A DNA stretch of 64,000 bases from positions 542,933 to 606,932 of the forward strand of contig NZ_HE998568.1 of NCBI RefSeq assembly GCF_000327285.1. Direction: 5' to 3'. This DNA comes from Holdemania massiliensis AP2 (GTDB lineage: Bacteria > Bacillota_I > Bacilli_A > Erysipelotrichales > Erysipelotrichaceae). This document shows, one piece after another, positions 43,248-53,163 of the stretch. Every line of letters starts with the position of its first letter. The stretch's first letter is position 1. The notes beneath the pieces were generated by a model. The model saw nothing but the letters and a program-made list of their open reading frames with translations, was not told the origin of the DNA and ran no database searches. Made by a program: the position numbers and the translations under genes.

Positions 43248-44666
43248 TCATTTCTCTTTTATGCAATTCTGAAAACCCTGAATCAGCTTCTGATACCAGA
43301 AATAACTCTTCTTCGGTATTCGGCGGCAGTTGTTGTCAAAATCAACGCGAACTAAACCATACCGCTTTTCATAGCCGTTGACCCAGCTGTACAAATCCAT
43401 CGTGCTCCAGGCATAATACCCCCGGACATCACAGCCTGCTTCCATCGCTTTGAACATGAAATCAATGTACCCCTGCATCATTTCAATCCGTTCATCATCC
43501 TGAACCATGTCATTTTCATCCGGTGTTTCATAACAGCCATGGCCGTTCTCCGTGATATAAACCGGAATCTCGCCATAGCGTTCTTTAATTTCCATCAGTG
43601 TATTCAACATGCAGCGCGGATAAATTTCGCGGCCCCACAGATTCCGCTTCGTCGTTGGGTCAATCGTCGTTTCATACCAGTTTTTAATCCGGATTCCTTC
43701 CTTGGCAGTGGAACCGGCGCCCTTGTTGTTATGGAACACCTCGGTTTCACCCTCAGTGTAATCTGTGATGTAAAACCGGTTATAGACATTCAGGCCGAGG
43801 AAATCGACCTTGCCCTGTGCCAATGTCAGCGTGTCCTCAAAGCGGATATAGGAAGTGTCGATATCATTTTCCCGCAGCCATGGAATCAAGCCGCCCGGCA
43901 ATTCGCCTAAGATAGCGCCGTCCAAGATCACACGGTTATAAAACAGATCGGCGATCGCCTTAATCCGCTCCGGTTCCTTCGTCTGCGGGGCGACCTCAAC
44001 ATTGCTCGAATCATGAACAATCCCGATTTCCCCACCCAGCTGTAAATCGTGATAGATTTTCACCGCTCTGGCGCTGGCCACCGCTTCATGATAAACCGTC
44101 TTGAAATATCGATCGAAATCAAGTTTGTGATTCGGCGGATAATTGCCGACCATGTTGCTGCAGTAAGCATAATATTTTGGCTCATTGATCGTCACCCACA
44201 GCTTAACTCGATCCCCGAAAGCCTCAAAACAAACTTTCGCATATTCCGCAAAGGCATCCAAAATATCCCGGTTTGCCCAGCCGCCCTGTTGGGCCAGCGC
44301 CTGCGGCAGATCGTAATGAAACAGCGTGGCGTTCGGCTCCAGGCCATGTTTTAGGCAGCAGTCGATCACCCGATTATAAAACGCGATCCCCTGCTCGTTC
44401 ACACGGCCACGTCCTTCCGGTAAAATCCGGCACCAGGACAATGAAAAGCGATAAGAATTCTGACCCCCTTCCTTCATCATCCGGATGTCCTCTTCGTAAT
44501 GATGATAGAAATCGCACGACACATCGCCCGTTGCTCCGTTAATGTTCAGCGGACTTTCATGCGAAAAGACATCCCATTCGCCAACTCCCTTACCCTCGAT
44601 GTTCCAAGCCCCTTCACATTGATAGGCCGCCGTGGCGCTGCCCCATAAAAACGGTCGTTTTTCCAT
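43248..44666 (-). CDS. GH1 glycosidase, probable 6-phospho-beta-glucosidase (last gene of operon)
   Basis: About 472 residues, complete GH1 barrel. Acid/base Glu in WVTINEPKYYAYC and nucleophile Glu in VYITENGHGCYE are both present. Near the C-terminus WSTMDLYSWVNGYEKRYG carries Ser, Lys and Tyr at the positions that bind a 6-phosphate in family phospho-glycosidases; hydrolases of free glucosides usually have Glu-Trp there. The ATG at 44666 follows GAGGTG by six bases; the longer frame from 44687 begins inside the preceding gene's spacer. Likely cytoplasmic, acting on sugars delivered by a phosphotransferase system. Confidence 0.88.
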   Translation of the reverse strand: MEKRPFLWGSATAAYQCEGAWNIEGKGVGEWDVFSHESPLNINGATGDVSCDFYHHYEEDIRMMKEGGQNSYRFSLSWCRILPEGRGRVNEQGIAFYNRVIDCCLKHGLEPNATLFHYDLPQALAQQGGWANRDILDAFAEYAKVCFEAFGDRVKLWVTINEPKYYAYCSNMVGNYPPNHKLDFDRYFKTVYHEAVASARAVKIYHDLQLGGEIGIVHDSSNVEVAPQTKEPERIKAIADLFYNRVILDGAILGELPGGLIPWLRENDIDTSYIRFEDTLTLAQGKVDFLGLNVYNRFYITDYTEGETEVFHNNKGAGSTAKEGIRIKNWYETTIDPTTKRNLWGREIYPRCMLNTLMEIKERYGEIPVYITENGHGCYETPDENDMVQDDERIEMMQGYIDFMFKAMEAGCDVRGYYAWSTMDLYSWVNGYEKRYGLVRVDFDNNCRRIPKKSYFWYQKLIQGFQNCIKEK

Positions 44667-44696
44667 TTTCTTCACCTCATTTTTCATTTTAAAGTT

Positions 44697-46070
44697 TCAT
44701 AGTGTCCGCCCATTTTCCGCGATGACGCCGCGATACCAAGCATAACTCTGCTTCGGAATCCGCCTGCAATTCTGCTGCTGATCCACATAGACAAATCCAT
44801 ACCGGCGCTTCCACCCCTCAGCGGTACTGACCAGATCAAAGGCGCTCCAAGGGCAGATCCCGATCAGCTGAACACCGTTGGCTATCGCCGCCTTCATCTG
44901 CTGAAACTGCAGCGCTAAATAGCGGATCCGCGCTTCATCGTGAATCTTGCCCTCTTCGCTGATCGTTTCTTCCTGACCAAGACTGCGAAGAATCGCAAAG
45001 ATCGGTTTCTGGTATCGTTGGGCAGCCTCTTGCAAAATCAGCCGGGTTCCTAACGGATCCACTTCCGCCGCAAATTCCGTTGGTTTCAAACAGGGGTTGG
45101 GCACAATCTCAAACATTCCCGGCAGGTTAAACCCATATTTCATACCCGTATGATCCTGAAATCCGCTCTGCTTCCATGCTCCAACACACACCGAGGTGTA
45201 CGTACTGAAGGCGATCTGATCACACACGCCCTCCCGCAGCAGCGCTTCATCCTCCACTTGCCATACGGGTTCGGCGTTCAGCTGCCTGAGCAACGCCCGG
45301 TCTGAACTGGAATACTCCCCCTGCATCGCGACGTCCAGAAACATCCAGTTGCGGATCGTTGCCATCTGCTTGGCTGCCAGCACATCCAAAGGATTCGGAC
45401 TGGCGGGGATGACCTCAACCAGATTCAAGGCCGGACTGAACTTTCCGCAAACACCATAGTCGCGCCCCAGCTTAACCGCGCCGGCCTGAGCCAGAAAGAG
45501 ATGATGATTCATCTGGAAGATCTCACTGAGCGTGTGACGCTGGGCTGTGATCTCGGCAATCACTTGCAGGTTCTGTTCACCAATCGGCTGCCACAGGAAC
45601 ACTTGACGGCCAAAATGTTCAAACAGGATCCGGCAGTACGTCAAAAAAGCGTCGATCGTTTTCCGGTTAAACCAGCCGCCCTGCCTAGCCAGCGCCAGCG
45701 GCAGATCATCGTGCAGCAGGGTGACGATCGGCAGGATTCCATTCTCCACCAATCCGTCGATCAGACGATGGTAAAACATCAGCCCTTGCTCGCTGACCCG
45801 GCCGCTTCCTTCGGGAAGAATCCGTGACCAGGCGATCGAAAACCGATAGGCACGGACACCCAACTGCTTCAACAACGCGATGTCCTCATCAAGATGATGG
45901 ACATGATCCGCGGCTTTCCACAAGACTACTTTTTGCCCAGCCTTCACCTCCTGCACGGACAAGCCTTTTTCATCGTTTTCAAAGTGACCTTCAAATTGGT
46001 AAGCGCTGGTCGAGGCTGACCACAGAAAGTCATCGGGAAAGGCTGTGCCTTGTCTGGCTTCTTTTTGCAT
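44697..46070 (-). CDS. GH1-family paralogue lacking the nucleophile glutamate
   Basis: A 457-residue protein with a recognisable GH1 fold: FLWSASTSAYQFEGH, YRFSIAWSRILPEGSGR and a C-terminal CPWSAFDLVSTAEGWKRRYG. The acid/base region is altered from NEP to GEQ (WQPIGEQ), and the nucleophile motif ITENG is replaced by ILRSLG, with no Glu at the expected place. The substrate-binding HYDLP is HDDLP. It is probably not a classical retaining glycosidase. It may be a binding or regulatory subunit, or use another mechanism. The coding frame is intact, so it is not a decaying gene. It lies between two GH1 genes with intact catalytic residues. Confidence 0.8.
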   Translation of the reverse strand: MQKEARQGTAFPDDFLWSASTSAYQFEGHFENDEKGLSVQEVKAGQKVVLWKAADHVHHLDEDIALLKQLGVRAYRFSIAWSRILPEGSGRVSEQGLMFYHRLIDGLVENGILPIVTLLHDDLPLALARQGGWFNRKTIDAFLTYCRILFEHFGRQVFLWQPIGEQNLQVIAEITAQRHTLSEIFQMNHHLFLAQAGAVKLGRDYGVCGKFSPALNLVEVIPASPNPLDVLAAKQMATIRNWMFLDVAMQGEYSSSDRALLRQLNAEPVWQVEDEALLREGVCDQIAFSTYTSVCVGAWKQSGFQDHTGMKYGFNLPGMFEIVPNPCLKPTEFAAEVDPLGTRLILQEAAQRYQKPIFAILRSLGQEETISEEGKIHDEARIRYLALQFQQMKAAIANGVQLIGICPWSAFDLVSTAEGWKRRYGFVYVDQQQNCRRIPKQSYAWYRGVIAENGRTL

Positions 46071-46078
46071 GCCCGTGA

Positions 46079-47494
46079 TTACAAATCCTGATGGTCTTCA
46101 ATGAACTGCTTATACCAGAAGTAGCTTTTCTTCGGCGTGCGCTTTAAGTCCGGATCGTCATAATCGACCCGCACCAAGCCGTAACGTTTTTTATAACCAT
46201 TGATCCAGCTGTATAAATCCATCGTACTCCAGACGTAATAGCCCTTGACGTTGACCCCTTCGGACTTGGCTTTCAGAATCTGTTCAAGAAAATTGTTCAG
46301 AAATTCAATCCGGTCGTCATCAACGACATAGCCTTGTTCATCCGCAACGTCATACGCGCCATGCCCGTTCTCCGTAATATAGATTGGAATATCGCCGTAT
46401 TTCTGTTTCCGCTTGATCAAGGTATTATAGATGCACTGCGGATAGATTTCCCGGCCCCAAGGGTTGAGCGGTACGTCCGGATCGGTATCGGACTCAAACC
46501 AGCCCTTCACGGTTTTGCCTTCCTTGGCGGCCTTCCCGGAACCATCGTTGTTACCGGCATTGTTGACCGTCGCGCACGTTTCACCGGAATGATACGGCTT
46601 CACCAACAGCCGGCTGTAGGCATTCTGACCGAGGAAGTCAATCGTATTCTCCGCGATGATCGCGCGGTCCTCCGCCTTCATAAACGACAGATCAATCCCG
46701 GAGGCCTTTACCTTGTCGATCAGCTTCTGTGGGATTTCCCCCTTGATCGCCGGATCAAGCACCCAGTCATTGGTAAACAAATCGCCGTTTTCCACCGCTT
46801 CCAGATAATCCGGCGTCGCCTTGAGCGCTTCAGCGCTGCAGGAGGCGTGGACCAGACCAATCTGGGATTTCAGATGAAGCTTGCGGAACTCCCGGATCGC
46901 TTTGGCATTGCACATCACCATGTTGTAGGCACAGTGGCAGAAGTGCTGCATATTGACTTTCTCATTGGGCGGATAGTTGCCGACCATGTAGCAGCAGGAA
47001 GCATTGTGCGTCGGCTCGTTGATCGTCACATACAGCGGGATGCGGTCGCCGAAATGGCGGAATACCGCCGCCGCGTAATACGCGAATTCATCCGCGATGC
47101 CTTCCCAGCACCAGCCCCCCTGAGCGCCGACATAGTCCGGCAGATCGTAGTGAACCAACGTGACATTAGGAACAATGCCGTATTTCTCACATTCTGTCAG
47201 CACGTTGTCGTAAAACTCAAAACCTTGTTCGTTGATCACGCGGTCAGCCTTCGGCACAATCCGCGACCAGCTGATCGAAAAGCGATAGGTGTTCTGTCCG
47301 CCCTCCGCCATCATCCGGATATCCTCTTGGTAGTGGTGGAAGAAATCGCAGGACACATCGCCGGTGATGCCGGTCGTGTTCTTTTCACTGTGGCAAAACT
47401 CATCCCAGATGCTCGGTCCCTTGCCGTCCGCGTTCCACGCGCCCTCGCATTGGTAAGCCGCGGTCGCGGAACCCCATAAAAATTTTTCAGTCAT
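46079..47494 (-). CDS. GH1 glycosidase, probable 6-phospho-beta-glucosidase
   Basis: 471 residues with the catalytic pair intact: acid/base in YVTINEPTHNA and nucleophile in IYITENGHGAYD. The C-terminal WSTMDLYSWINGYKKRYG shows the Ser-Lys-Tyr set expected for phosphorylated substrates. It is highly similar to the 43248-44666 product, so the two probably arose by duplication and may differ in aglycone preference. It starts 15 bases after the sixth M81 gene, within the same transcript. Confidence 0.88.
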   Translation of the reverse strand: MTEKFLWGSATAAYQCEGAWNADGKGPSIWDEFCHSEKNTTGITGDVSCDFFHHYQEDIRMMAEGGQNTYRFSISWSRIVPKADRVINEQGFEFYDNVLTECEKYGIVPNVTLVHYDLPDYVGAQGGWCWEGIADEFAYYAAAVFRHFGDRIPLYVTINEPTHNASCCYMVGNYPPNEKVNMQHFCHCAYNMVMCNAKAIREFRKLHLKSQIGLVHASCSAEALKATPDYLEAVENGDLFTNDWVLDPAIKGEIPQKLIDKVKASGIDLSFMKAEDRAIIAENTIDFLGQNAYSRLLVKPYHSGETCATVNNAGNNDGSGKAAKEGKTVKGWFESDTDPDVPLNPWGREIYPQCIYNTLIKRKQKYGDIPIYITENGHGAYDVADEQGYVVDDDRIEFLNNFLEQILKAKSEGVNVKGYYVWSTMDLYSWINGYKKRYGLVRVDYDDPDLKRTPKKSYFWYKQFIEDHQDL

Positions 47495-47509
47495 CCTTAT
47501 ATCCTTTCT

Positions 47510-48952
47510 TTAAATTTCATCAATTGGAAACATCGGCCGCTGGATGCGCTTAAATGGAATCAGGCGGGTATCCTGCGGCGTCGCCCCGCCGGTCAGCGCC
47601 ATCACGCACAGCTTGCCCTTAGCTTTCATTTCCGGATGGATGTAGCCTTGCTTGACGACGATCACATCATAATCATCCCAGCTCACCCCGCAGGCGGAAA
47701 TCTGACGCTCTTCGACAAAGGAATGGTTGTTGTCGGTCACCGCGATGTCGATCAGCGTGCCTTCAACCCGAACCGTGACGATCGGGCCATAATCCCCTTT
47801 CTCACCATACATCGCTGTCCCCGCCTGCCGGCCATGATTCAGCACGGTGACGTTCAGCTTGACAGGGCGGCTGTGTTCATCCAGATTCATCCCCAAGGTC
47901 ACCGATGCTGATTGCCCATCAGCGCAGGCGCTCAGCTGGGCGCAGGCAGCCGGATCGTTAATCGCCGCGAACAAAAATGACTTGTTCAGCTGCGGCAGAT
48001 CCAGAACCTGACGCAGGATGAACGTATTGGCGCCCATCGCCCCCGAGGTGACGTTGTCGCCGGAATCAGTGATGAACACCGGTTTGCCGTCAAACTCCAG
48101 CGCCATCCGCAAGGCCTCTTCCGGGCTGGCCGTCGTGCCGGTGTAGTGGAATTCGTGCCGCTTGCTGAAGACGGTTTCTGCCAGCTGATCCGCGATCTTC
48201 CGCGCATACGCCTGATCCGCAGCGCCCGCAGGAATCACAACGATTCCGCATCCCGCTTCAGGGCAATCGTGGCGCAGATAACCGACATGCCATGAACAGC
48301 TTAGAATCCGCGGATCCTGCTCCAGCTCATCCATATAATGATTGATGGAACGCACCGGCTCATCCACCGATACGCTCTGTTCCCCGCCTAAGATCAGCGG
48401 CAGCTTGCGGTAGACCGGCCGGCCACCCTGAGGATGCTCAATCTGATCGATCAGCGTTTGAAATGTGCGCTGAACCGTTTCCGCGATATCAATATGCGGA
48501 GCTTCCCGATAGGAACGGATAAACGTCGTGTTTTCAACATATTCCTGAGTCAGGTTGCCATGCGGATCACAGGCGACCGCGATCGGCAGATAGGGTCCGG
48601 TCAGTTTGCGGATTTGCTGAAGCAAATGCTGCTCGCCGCTGCCGATCTGTTCCACAAAGCTCGCGCCGTGCAAATGCAGATAGATACCGTCGAGATCCGC
48701 AAGATGCTCACGGATCGCGCCAAGAATCCGCTGCTCCAGATAGTCGAAGCAGCCCTTCCGCATGACGCCGCTGCAGCCGGCATCCGCGCACAAGACCGGA
48801 ATGAGTTCTAAATTCGGCCGCTCAGTCACCTCGCCCAGCTGCATATGCGACAGCGCCTCTTGACCAAAGCTCAGCGCTGTGTTTTCCAGATCGCAAAACA
48901 TCGGAACGTGTTCGTTGGCTTCCAGTGTAAATTTCGCCGCGATAATTTTCAT
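47510..48952 (-). CDS. M81 (MlrC-like) metallopeptidase, sixth in operon
   Basis: 480 residues; the most divergent member of the array. The N-terminal signature TESNANxP of its sisters reads LEANEHVP here, and residues around GVMRKGCFDYLEQRI differ. The metal-binding segments CDPHGN and EAPHID are kept, as is the C-terminal GGATPQDTRLIPFKRI. The substrate loop after GDNVTSG has AMGANTF instead of ATGWNTF. These changes suggest another specificity with conserved catalysis. GGAGG precedes the ATG, and 12 bases separate it from the fifth copy. Confidence 0.88.
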   Translation of the reverse strand: MKIIAAKFTLEANEHVPMFCDLENTALSFGQEALSHMQLGEVTERPNLELIPVLCADAGCSGVMRKGCFDYLEQRILGAIREHLADLDGIYLHLHGASFVEQIGSGEQHLLQQIRKLTGPYLPIAVACDPHGNLTQEYVENTTFIRSYREAPHIDIAETVQRTFQTLIDQIEHPQGGRPVYRKLPLILGGEQSVSVDEPVRSINHYMDELEQDPRILSCSWHVGYLRHDCPEAGCGIVVIPAGAADQAYARKIADQLAETVFSKRHEFHYTGTTASPEEALRMALEFDGKPVFITDSGDNVTSGAMGANTFILRQVLDLPQLNKSFLFAAINDPAACAQLSACADGQSASVTLGMNLDEHSRPVKLNVTVLNHGRQAGTAMYGEKGDYGPIVTVRVEGTLIDIAVTDNNHSFVEERQISACGVSWDDYDVIVVKQGYIHPEMKAKGKLCVMALTGGATPQDTRLIPFKRIQRPMFPIDEI

Positions 48953-48964
48953 AGCGTCCTCCTT

Positions 48965-50407
48965 TTAAATTTGATCGATGGGAAACATCGGCCGCATAAT
49001 CCGTTTGAACGGAATGGAAGCTGTATCCTGCGGCGTCGCTCCGCCGGTTAAGGACATCACGCACAGCTTGCCATAGTCCTTCAGTTCAGGGAAAATGTAG
49101 CCTTGCTTGACAACCAAAACATCGTAATCGTCCAGATCGATGCCGGCGTCGACGAACTGATGAATTTCCACCATCGCGAACCGGTTGGAGGCCACCATGA
49201 TATCGATCGGCATCCCCTTGACGCTGACGGTTACCGCATAGCCGTAGGCCTTGTTGTGATCACGGTACATGAAGCCGCGCAGCTCCCCATGCGACTGAAT
49301 CGTCACATCGAGGGTGACCGGGGCGGAGTATTCATCATAACCAGTACCCAGCCTGATCGTGGTTTCCGTTCCCTCCGGCAGCTCCGCCAGCTTTTTGTAG
49401 CAGTCCGGATCACAGATCGTACCGAATAAGAACTTCTTTTCCAAATTTTCCACAGCCAGCACCTGACGCAGGATAAACGTGTTCCAGCCGGTCGCGCCGC
49501 TGGTGACATTGTCGCCGGAATCCGTGATAATCGCCGGTTTCCCGGCAAATTCCAGCGCCATTTTCAGAGCCTGGTCGGGCTGGGCTGTCAGTCCGGTATA
49601 ATGGAATTCATGCCGCTTGTCCCAGACATAAGCCGCCAGCCGATCGGCAATCGCTTCAGCATAGGCCTGATCTTCCGTGTTCTGCGGAACGACCACGATG
49701 CCGCAGCCCGCCACGTCGCAATCGTGGCGGATGTAGCCGACATGCCAGGAAACACTGCGGATCCTTGGATCCTGTTCCAGGTCATCCATATAACGGTTAA
49801 TGGAAAGCACCGGTTCATCCGCGGACACGCTCTGTTCCCCGCCCAGAATCAGCGGCAGCTTGCGGTAGACAGAATGAATGTGCTGCCGATCCTTCAACAA
49901 ATCGCAAAGCATTTGGGAAACAATCCGCTTGGACTGTTGGGCGTCGGTATGCGGCGACTGGCGGTAGCTGCGCAGAATCGTACAGTTATCCACATATTCC
50001 TGACACAAGTTGCCATGCGGATCGCAGACGACCGCAATCGGCAGATACGGACCGGTGATTTCCCGGATCGTCTTTAAGATGTGATGATCACCCGAGCCGA
50101 TTTCCTCAACCTCGCTGGCGCCGTGCAGAAACAGATAAATGCCGTCTAATTCATGCAGATGCGCACGCACTGACTTCACAAAACAGCTTTCGATATAATC
50201 AAAAGCTTCCTTGGTAACCACCCCGTTGCCGCCGGCATCGGCGTAGATCGACGGAACGATCTCAATTCCAGCATCCTCATAGATGTCAGAAACGTTCATC
50301 TTACGGAGGCAGTCGTCGCCGAAAGCCAGATCGTAATTGTTCATCCGGGCTTTTGCGGGTACGTTGGCATTGGATTCAGTAACAAAGGTTCCGATTAAAA
50401 CTTTCAT
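48965..50407 (-). CDS. M81 (MlrC-like) metallopeptidase, fifth in operon
   Basis: 480 residues with TESNANVP, CDPHGN and SPHTD intact. It is preceded by the M20-family hydrolase gene rather than another M81 gene, and the 54-base gap before it is the widest in this part of the operon. The C-terminal half has QFVDAGIDLDDYDVLVVKQGYI, close to the second copy. It starts behind AAGGA. Confidence 0.9.
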   Translation of the reverse strand: MKVLIGTFVTESNANVPAKARMNNYDLAFGDDCLRKMNVSDIYEDAGIEIVPSIYADAGGNGVVTKEAFDYIESCFVKSVRAHLHELDGIYLFLHGASEVEEIGSGDHHILKTIREITGPYLPIAVVCDPHGNLCQEYVDNCTILRSYRQSPHTDAQQSKRIVSQMLCDLLKDRQHIHSVYRKLPLILGGEQSVSADEPVLSINRYMDDLEQDPRIRSVSWHVGYIRHDCDVAGCGIVVVPQNTEDQAYAEAIADRLAAYVWDKRHEFHYTGLTAQPDQALKMALEFAGKPAIITDSGDNVTSGATGWNTFILRQVLAVENLEKKFLFGTICDPDCYKKLAELPEGTETTIRLGTGYDEYSAPVTLDVTIQSHGELRGFMYRDHNKAYGYAVTVSVKGMPIDIMVASNRFAMVEIHQFVDAGIDLDDYDVLVVKQGYIFPELKDYGKLCVMSLTGGATPQDTASIPFKRIMRPMFPIDQI

Positions 50408-50461
50408 GGATAGAATTCCTTCTTTCTTTTATCTTTCTTCTGTAATGGAAGCTGGATGACT

Positions 50462-51682
50462 TTATTCCATAGTCAGCTGGGCAAGCAAATCCAGCAGAGC
50501 CTGAGCTCCGGCCGCGCAGTCTTGCGGCGTGCTGTATTCTTCCTTGCGGTGGGAATAGCCGTGTTGGGAGCGGACAAAGATCATCGCGCAGGGACAGACA
50601 TCCTTGAAGTTCTGACTGTCATGCCCCGCGCCGCTCATCAACCGCTGGTAAGGGATCCGGCGTTGGCTCATGATGTGTTCCAGATCCGTTTTCAGACGTT
50701 CATCGCAAGCCAGACCGTAGAGAATATGGCGCAGCTGACAGCTTACGCCAATCCCCGCGCTTTCCAGCTCCGCTTCCAAGGGCTTCATCGCCGCCAGGCA
50801 GTCGTCGATGTGATGTTCTTTTAGACTGCGGATATCGAGTGAGAAGGTGACATGATCGCAAATCACATTCGTAGAACCAGGGAAGGTCTGGATGTTGCCG
50901 ACGGTGGCGACGGTGTAAGGCTGCTGGGATGCCAGTGCTGTGATCTTCTGAATCCACTTCGTCATCGCGACAACCGGATCCTGACGGTCGTTCATCGGCG
51001 TCGCCCCGGCATGGCCGCTGCAGCCACTGAGGGTGACTTCGTAGAAGCGCAGATAAGGAATCCCTTCGACGATGCCGACCGGACAATCGGCTTGTTCCAA
51101 AACCTTGCCCTGTTCGATATGCAGCTCCACGCTGGCATGAATCGGATCAATCCGGCCTTGTTTATAATCTTCCGGGTGATAGCCGCGCTGTTTCATCGCT
51201 TCCCCGATCGTGATCCCCGTCGCATCCTGTGCCAGAAAATCGGCATCGTCCGCTTTGCCCGTAACCACTTTGCTTCCCACCATGCCGGAGCTGAACCGGT
51301 TGCCTTCCTCATCACGATAGCCGATCACCATCAAGGGACGTTTGAGCATCACGTTGTTTTCCTTAAGCGTTTGCGCCGCTTCCAGGGCTGCTAGCAAGCC
51401 CAGACAGCCGTCGAAGATTCCGCCGCAGCGGACGGTGTCAAAGTGGGATCCGCTGAGTACCGGAGCCTCTAAGCTGTCGGCAGGATTGTAAGTGCCGATC
51501 ACATTGCCAACCGGATCTTCCCGCACACTCAGACCGGCTTGTTTCATTTGATCCGCAAGCCAGTCCCGGGCCTGCATATCCTCCTCGGTAAACGTCCAGC
51601 GGGTGATACCGCCATGGGGATCCACACCGATTTTACCGAGTTCTTGAAGCCGGTTCCATAACCGGCCTGCATTGATTTCCAT
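50462..51682 (-). CDS. M20-family Zn-dependent amidohydrolase (AllC/HyuC/ureidopropionase type)
   Basis: A 406-residue enzyme of the allantoate amidohydrolase/N-carbamoyl-amino acid hydrolase family. Metal ligands are visible in GSHFDTVRCGGIFDG (His, Asp), DEEGNRFSSG (Glu pair), VELHIEQG (His) and the late QHGYSHRKEEYS (His). The dimerisation-domain motif GHAGATPM is present. These enzymes remove N-carbamoyl or related groups from small amides. It is set among M81 genes, which suggests a further step on the same amide-containing compound. The precise substrate cannot be read. The ribosome site is AGGAGG. Confidence 0.88.
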   Translation of the reverse strand: MEINAGRLWNRLQELGKIGVDPHGGITRWTFTEEDMQARDWLADQMKQAGLSVREDPVGNVIGTYNPADSLEAPVLSGSHFDTVRCGGIFDGCLGLLAALEAAQTLKENNVMLKRPLMVIGYRDEEGNRFSSGMVGSKVVTGKADDADFLAQDATGITIGEAMKQRGYHPEDYKQGRIDPIHASVELHIEQGKVLEQADCPVGIVEGIPYLRFYEVTLSGCSGHAGATPMNDRQDPVVAMTKWIQKITALASQQPYTVATVGNIQTFPGSTNVICDHVTFSLDIRSLKEHHIDDCLAAMKPLEAELESAGIGVSCQLRHILYGLACDERLKTDLEHIMSQRRIPYQRLMSGAGHDSQNFKDVCPCAMIFVRSQHGYSHRKEEYSTPQDCAAGAQALLDLLAQLTME

Positions 51683-51694
51683 TACTTTTTCCTC

Positions 51695-53134
51695 CTAAAT
51701 TTCATCAATTGGAAACATCGGCCGCATGATCCGCTTAAATGGAATCGAAGTCGTATCCTGCGGTGTCGTTCCGGGCGTCAGCGCCATCACGCACAGCTTC
51801 CCTTTCGCTTTGCATTCAGGCTGGATATAGCCCTGCTTCACAACGATAATGTCATATTCATCCCAATCCATCCCGGCGCTGGCAAACTGATGTTCTTCGC
51901 ACATGCCCCAGTTGGTATCCGCAAGGTTGACGTCAATTGACGTATCCAGGATGGAAACCAGCACCGAATGGCCAAAGGTGGCGCTGCGGTCATGCATCAT
52001 GCAGCCTTTCAGCTCACCCTTCGCCTGTATCTGAACAGGAAGTGAAACCGACTGACTCCAAGGATCGGCGTTGGTTCCCAAATCCAGCGTCAGCGTCGTC
52101 CCCGCAGGCAGATCCCGCACAAGGGCGTAGGCTTGCGGATCGGTGATATTGGCAAACAGGAAGCGTTTCTGCGGCTGCAGCGCCAGGGTCTGCCGAAGCA
52201 GCTCGGTATTCCATCCCGGAGCGCCGGAGCCTGTATTATCTCCGGAATCGGTCAGAAACACCGGTTTCCCCTCAAACTCCAATGCCCTCCGCAAAGCTTC
52301 TTCGGGCTTTGCACTCAGGCCTGTGTAATGGAATTCATGGCGTCTTTCCCAAACGTATTCTGCCAGATGATCCGCGGTTTCTTCCGCGTAAGCTTGATCT
52401 TTCAGGGAAGCGGGGATGACGACGACACCGCTGCCCGCTTCCGGACAATCATGACGCAGATAGCCGACATGCCACGAACAGCTTAGAATCCGCGGATCCT
52501 GTTCCAGCTGGTCCATAAACTGATTGATTGACCGCACCGGCTCATCCGTCGATACGCTCTGTTCCCCGCCCAAGATTAACGGCAGCTTGCGGTAGACAGG
52601 TTTGAAAGACTGTCGGTTTTTTAATAAGTCGCAAAGCATCCGCGCCACTTTCTGCTTCGTTTGCTTCGCGTCCGTATGCGGACTTTCCCGATAGCTGCGC
52701 AGAATCGTACAGTTTTCCACATATTCCCGCGTCAGATTTCCATGCGGATCACACGCCACCGCAATCGGCAGATACGGCCCGGTCAGTTCGCGGATTTTCT
52801 TCAACAAGTGATGATCACCGGAACCTAACCCTTCCACCTCGCTGGCGCCGTGCAAAAGCAGGTAGATGCCGTCCAATTCGTGCAGGTGTTCCCGAACGGA
52901 GCGTAAAAAGCATTGTTCAAGATAAGTAAACGCTGCCCAACTCAGTACGCACGAAGGCCCGGCATCCGCATACAAGGCACCAATTGGCTCGATGCCTTCG
53001 CTGCGAAAGACTTCCGCCACCTCCGATTTGACCAGACATTCTTCATCAAAGGCTAAATCATAACGATCCAGTTCGTTCAGCATCGGAACCTGGGCGTTGG
53101 ATTCAGTTTTAAACTGGCCAACAAGCACTTTCAT
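51695..53134 (-). CDS. M81 (MlrC-like) metallopeptidase, fourth in operon
   Basis: About 479 residues from the ATG at 53134, which matches the sisters' MKVL start; a TTG at 53149 with AAGGTGA also fits and would add five residues. Metal motifs CDPHGN and SPHTD are kept. Differences include TESNAQVP, SCVLSWAAFTY, and GDNTGSGAPGWNTE in the loop that reads GDNVTSGATGWN elsewhere. The end reads LTPGTTPQDT instead of LTGGATPQDT. Confidence 0.88.
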   Translation of the reverse strand: MKVLVGQFKTESNAQVPMLNELDRYDLAFDEECLVKSEVAEVFRSEGIEPIGALYADAGPSCVLSWAAFTYLEQCFLRSVREHLHELDGIYLLLHGASEVEGLGSGDHHLLKKIRELTGPYLPIAVACDPHGNLTREYVENCTILRSYRESPHTDAKQTKQKVARMLCDLLKNRQSFKPVYRKLPLILGGEQSVSTDEPVRSINQFMDQLEQDPRILSCSWHVGYLRHDCPEAGSGVVVIPASLKDQAYAEETADHLAEYVWERRHEFHYTGLSAKPEEALRRALEFEGKPVFLTDSGDNTGSGAPGWNTELLRQTLALQPQKRFLFANITDPQAYALVRDLPAGTTLTLDLGTNADPWSQSVSLPVQIQAKGELKGCMMHDRSATFGHSVLVSILDTSIDVNLADTNWGMCEEHQFASAGMDWDEYDIIVVKQGYIQPECKAKGKLCVMALTPGTTPQDTTSIPFKRIMRPMFPIDEI

Positions 53135-53163
53135 TCCTTTTGCCTTCAAAATCTCACCTTCTT

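Noticed and set aside
46334..47479. A 381-codon plus-strand frame opposite a GH1 gene
   Set aside because: It is exactly antisense to a GH1 gene with intact catalytic motifs, has no ribosome site and no family resemblance. Long antisense frames are expected in this GC-rich stretch.
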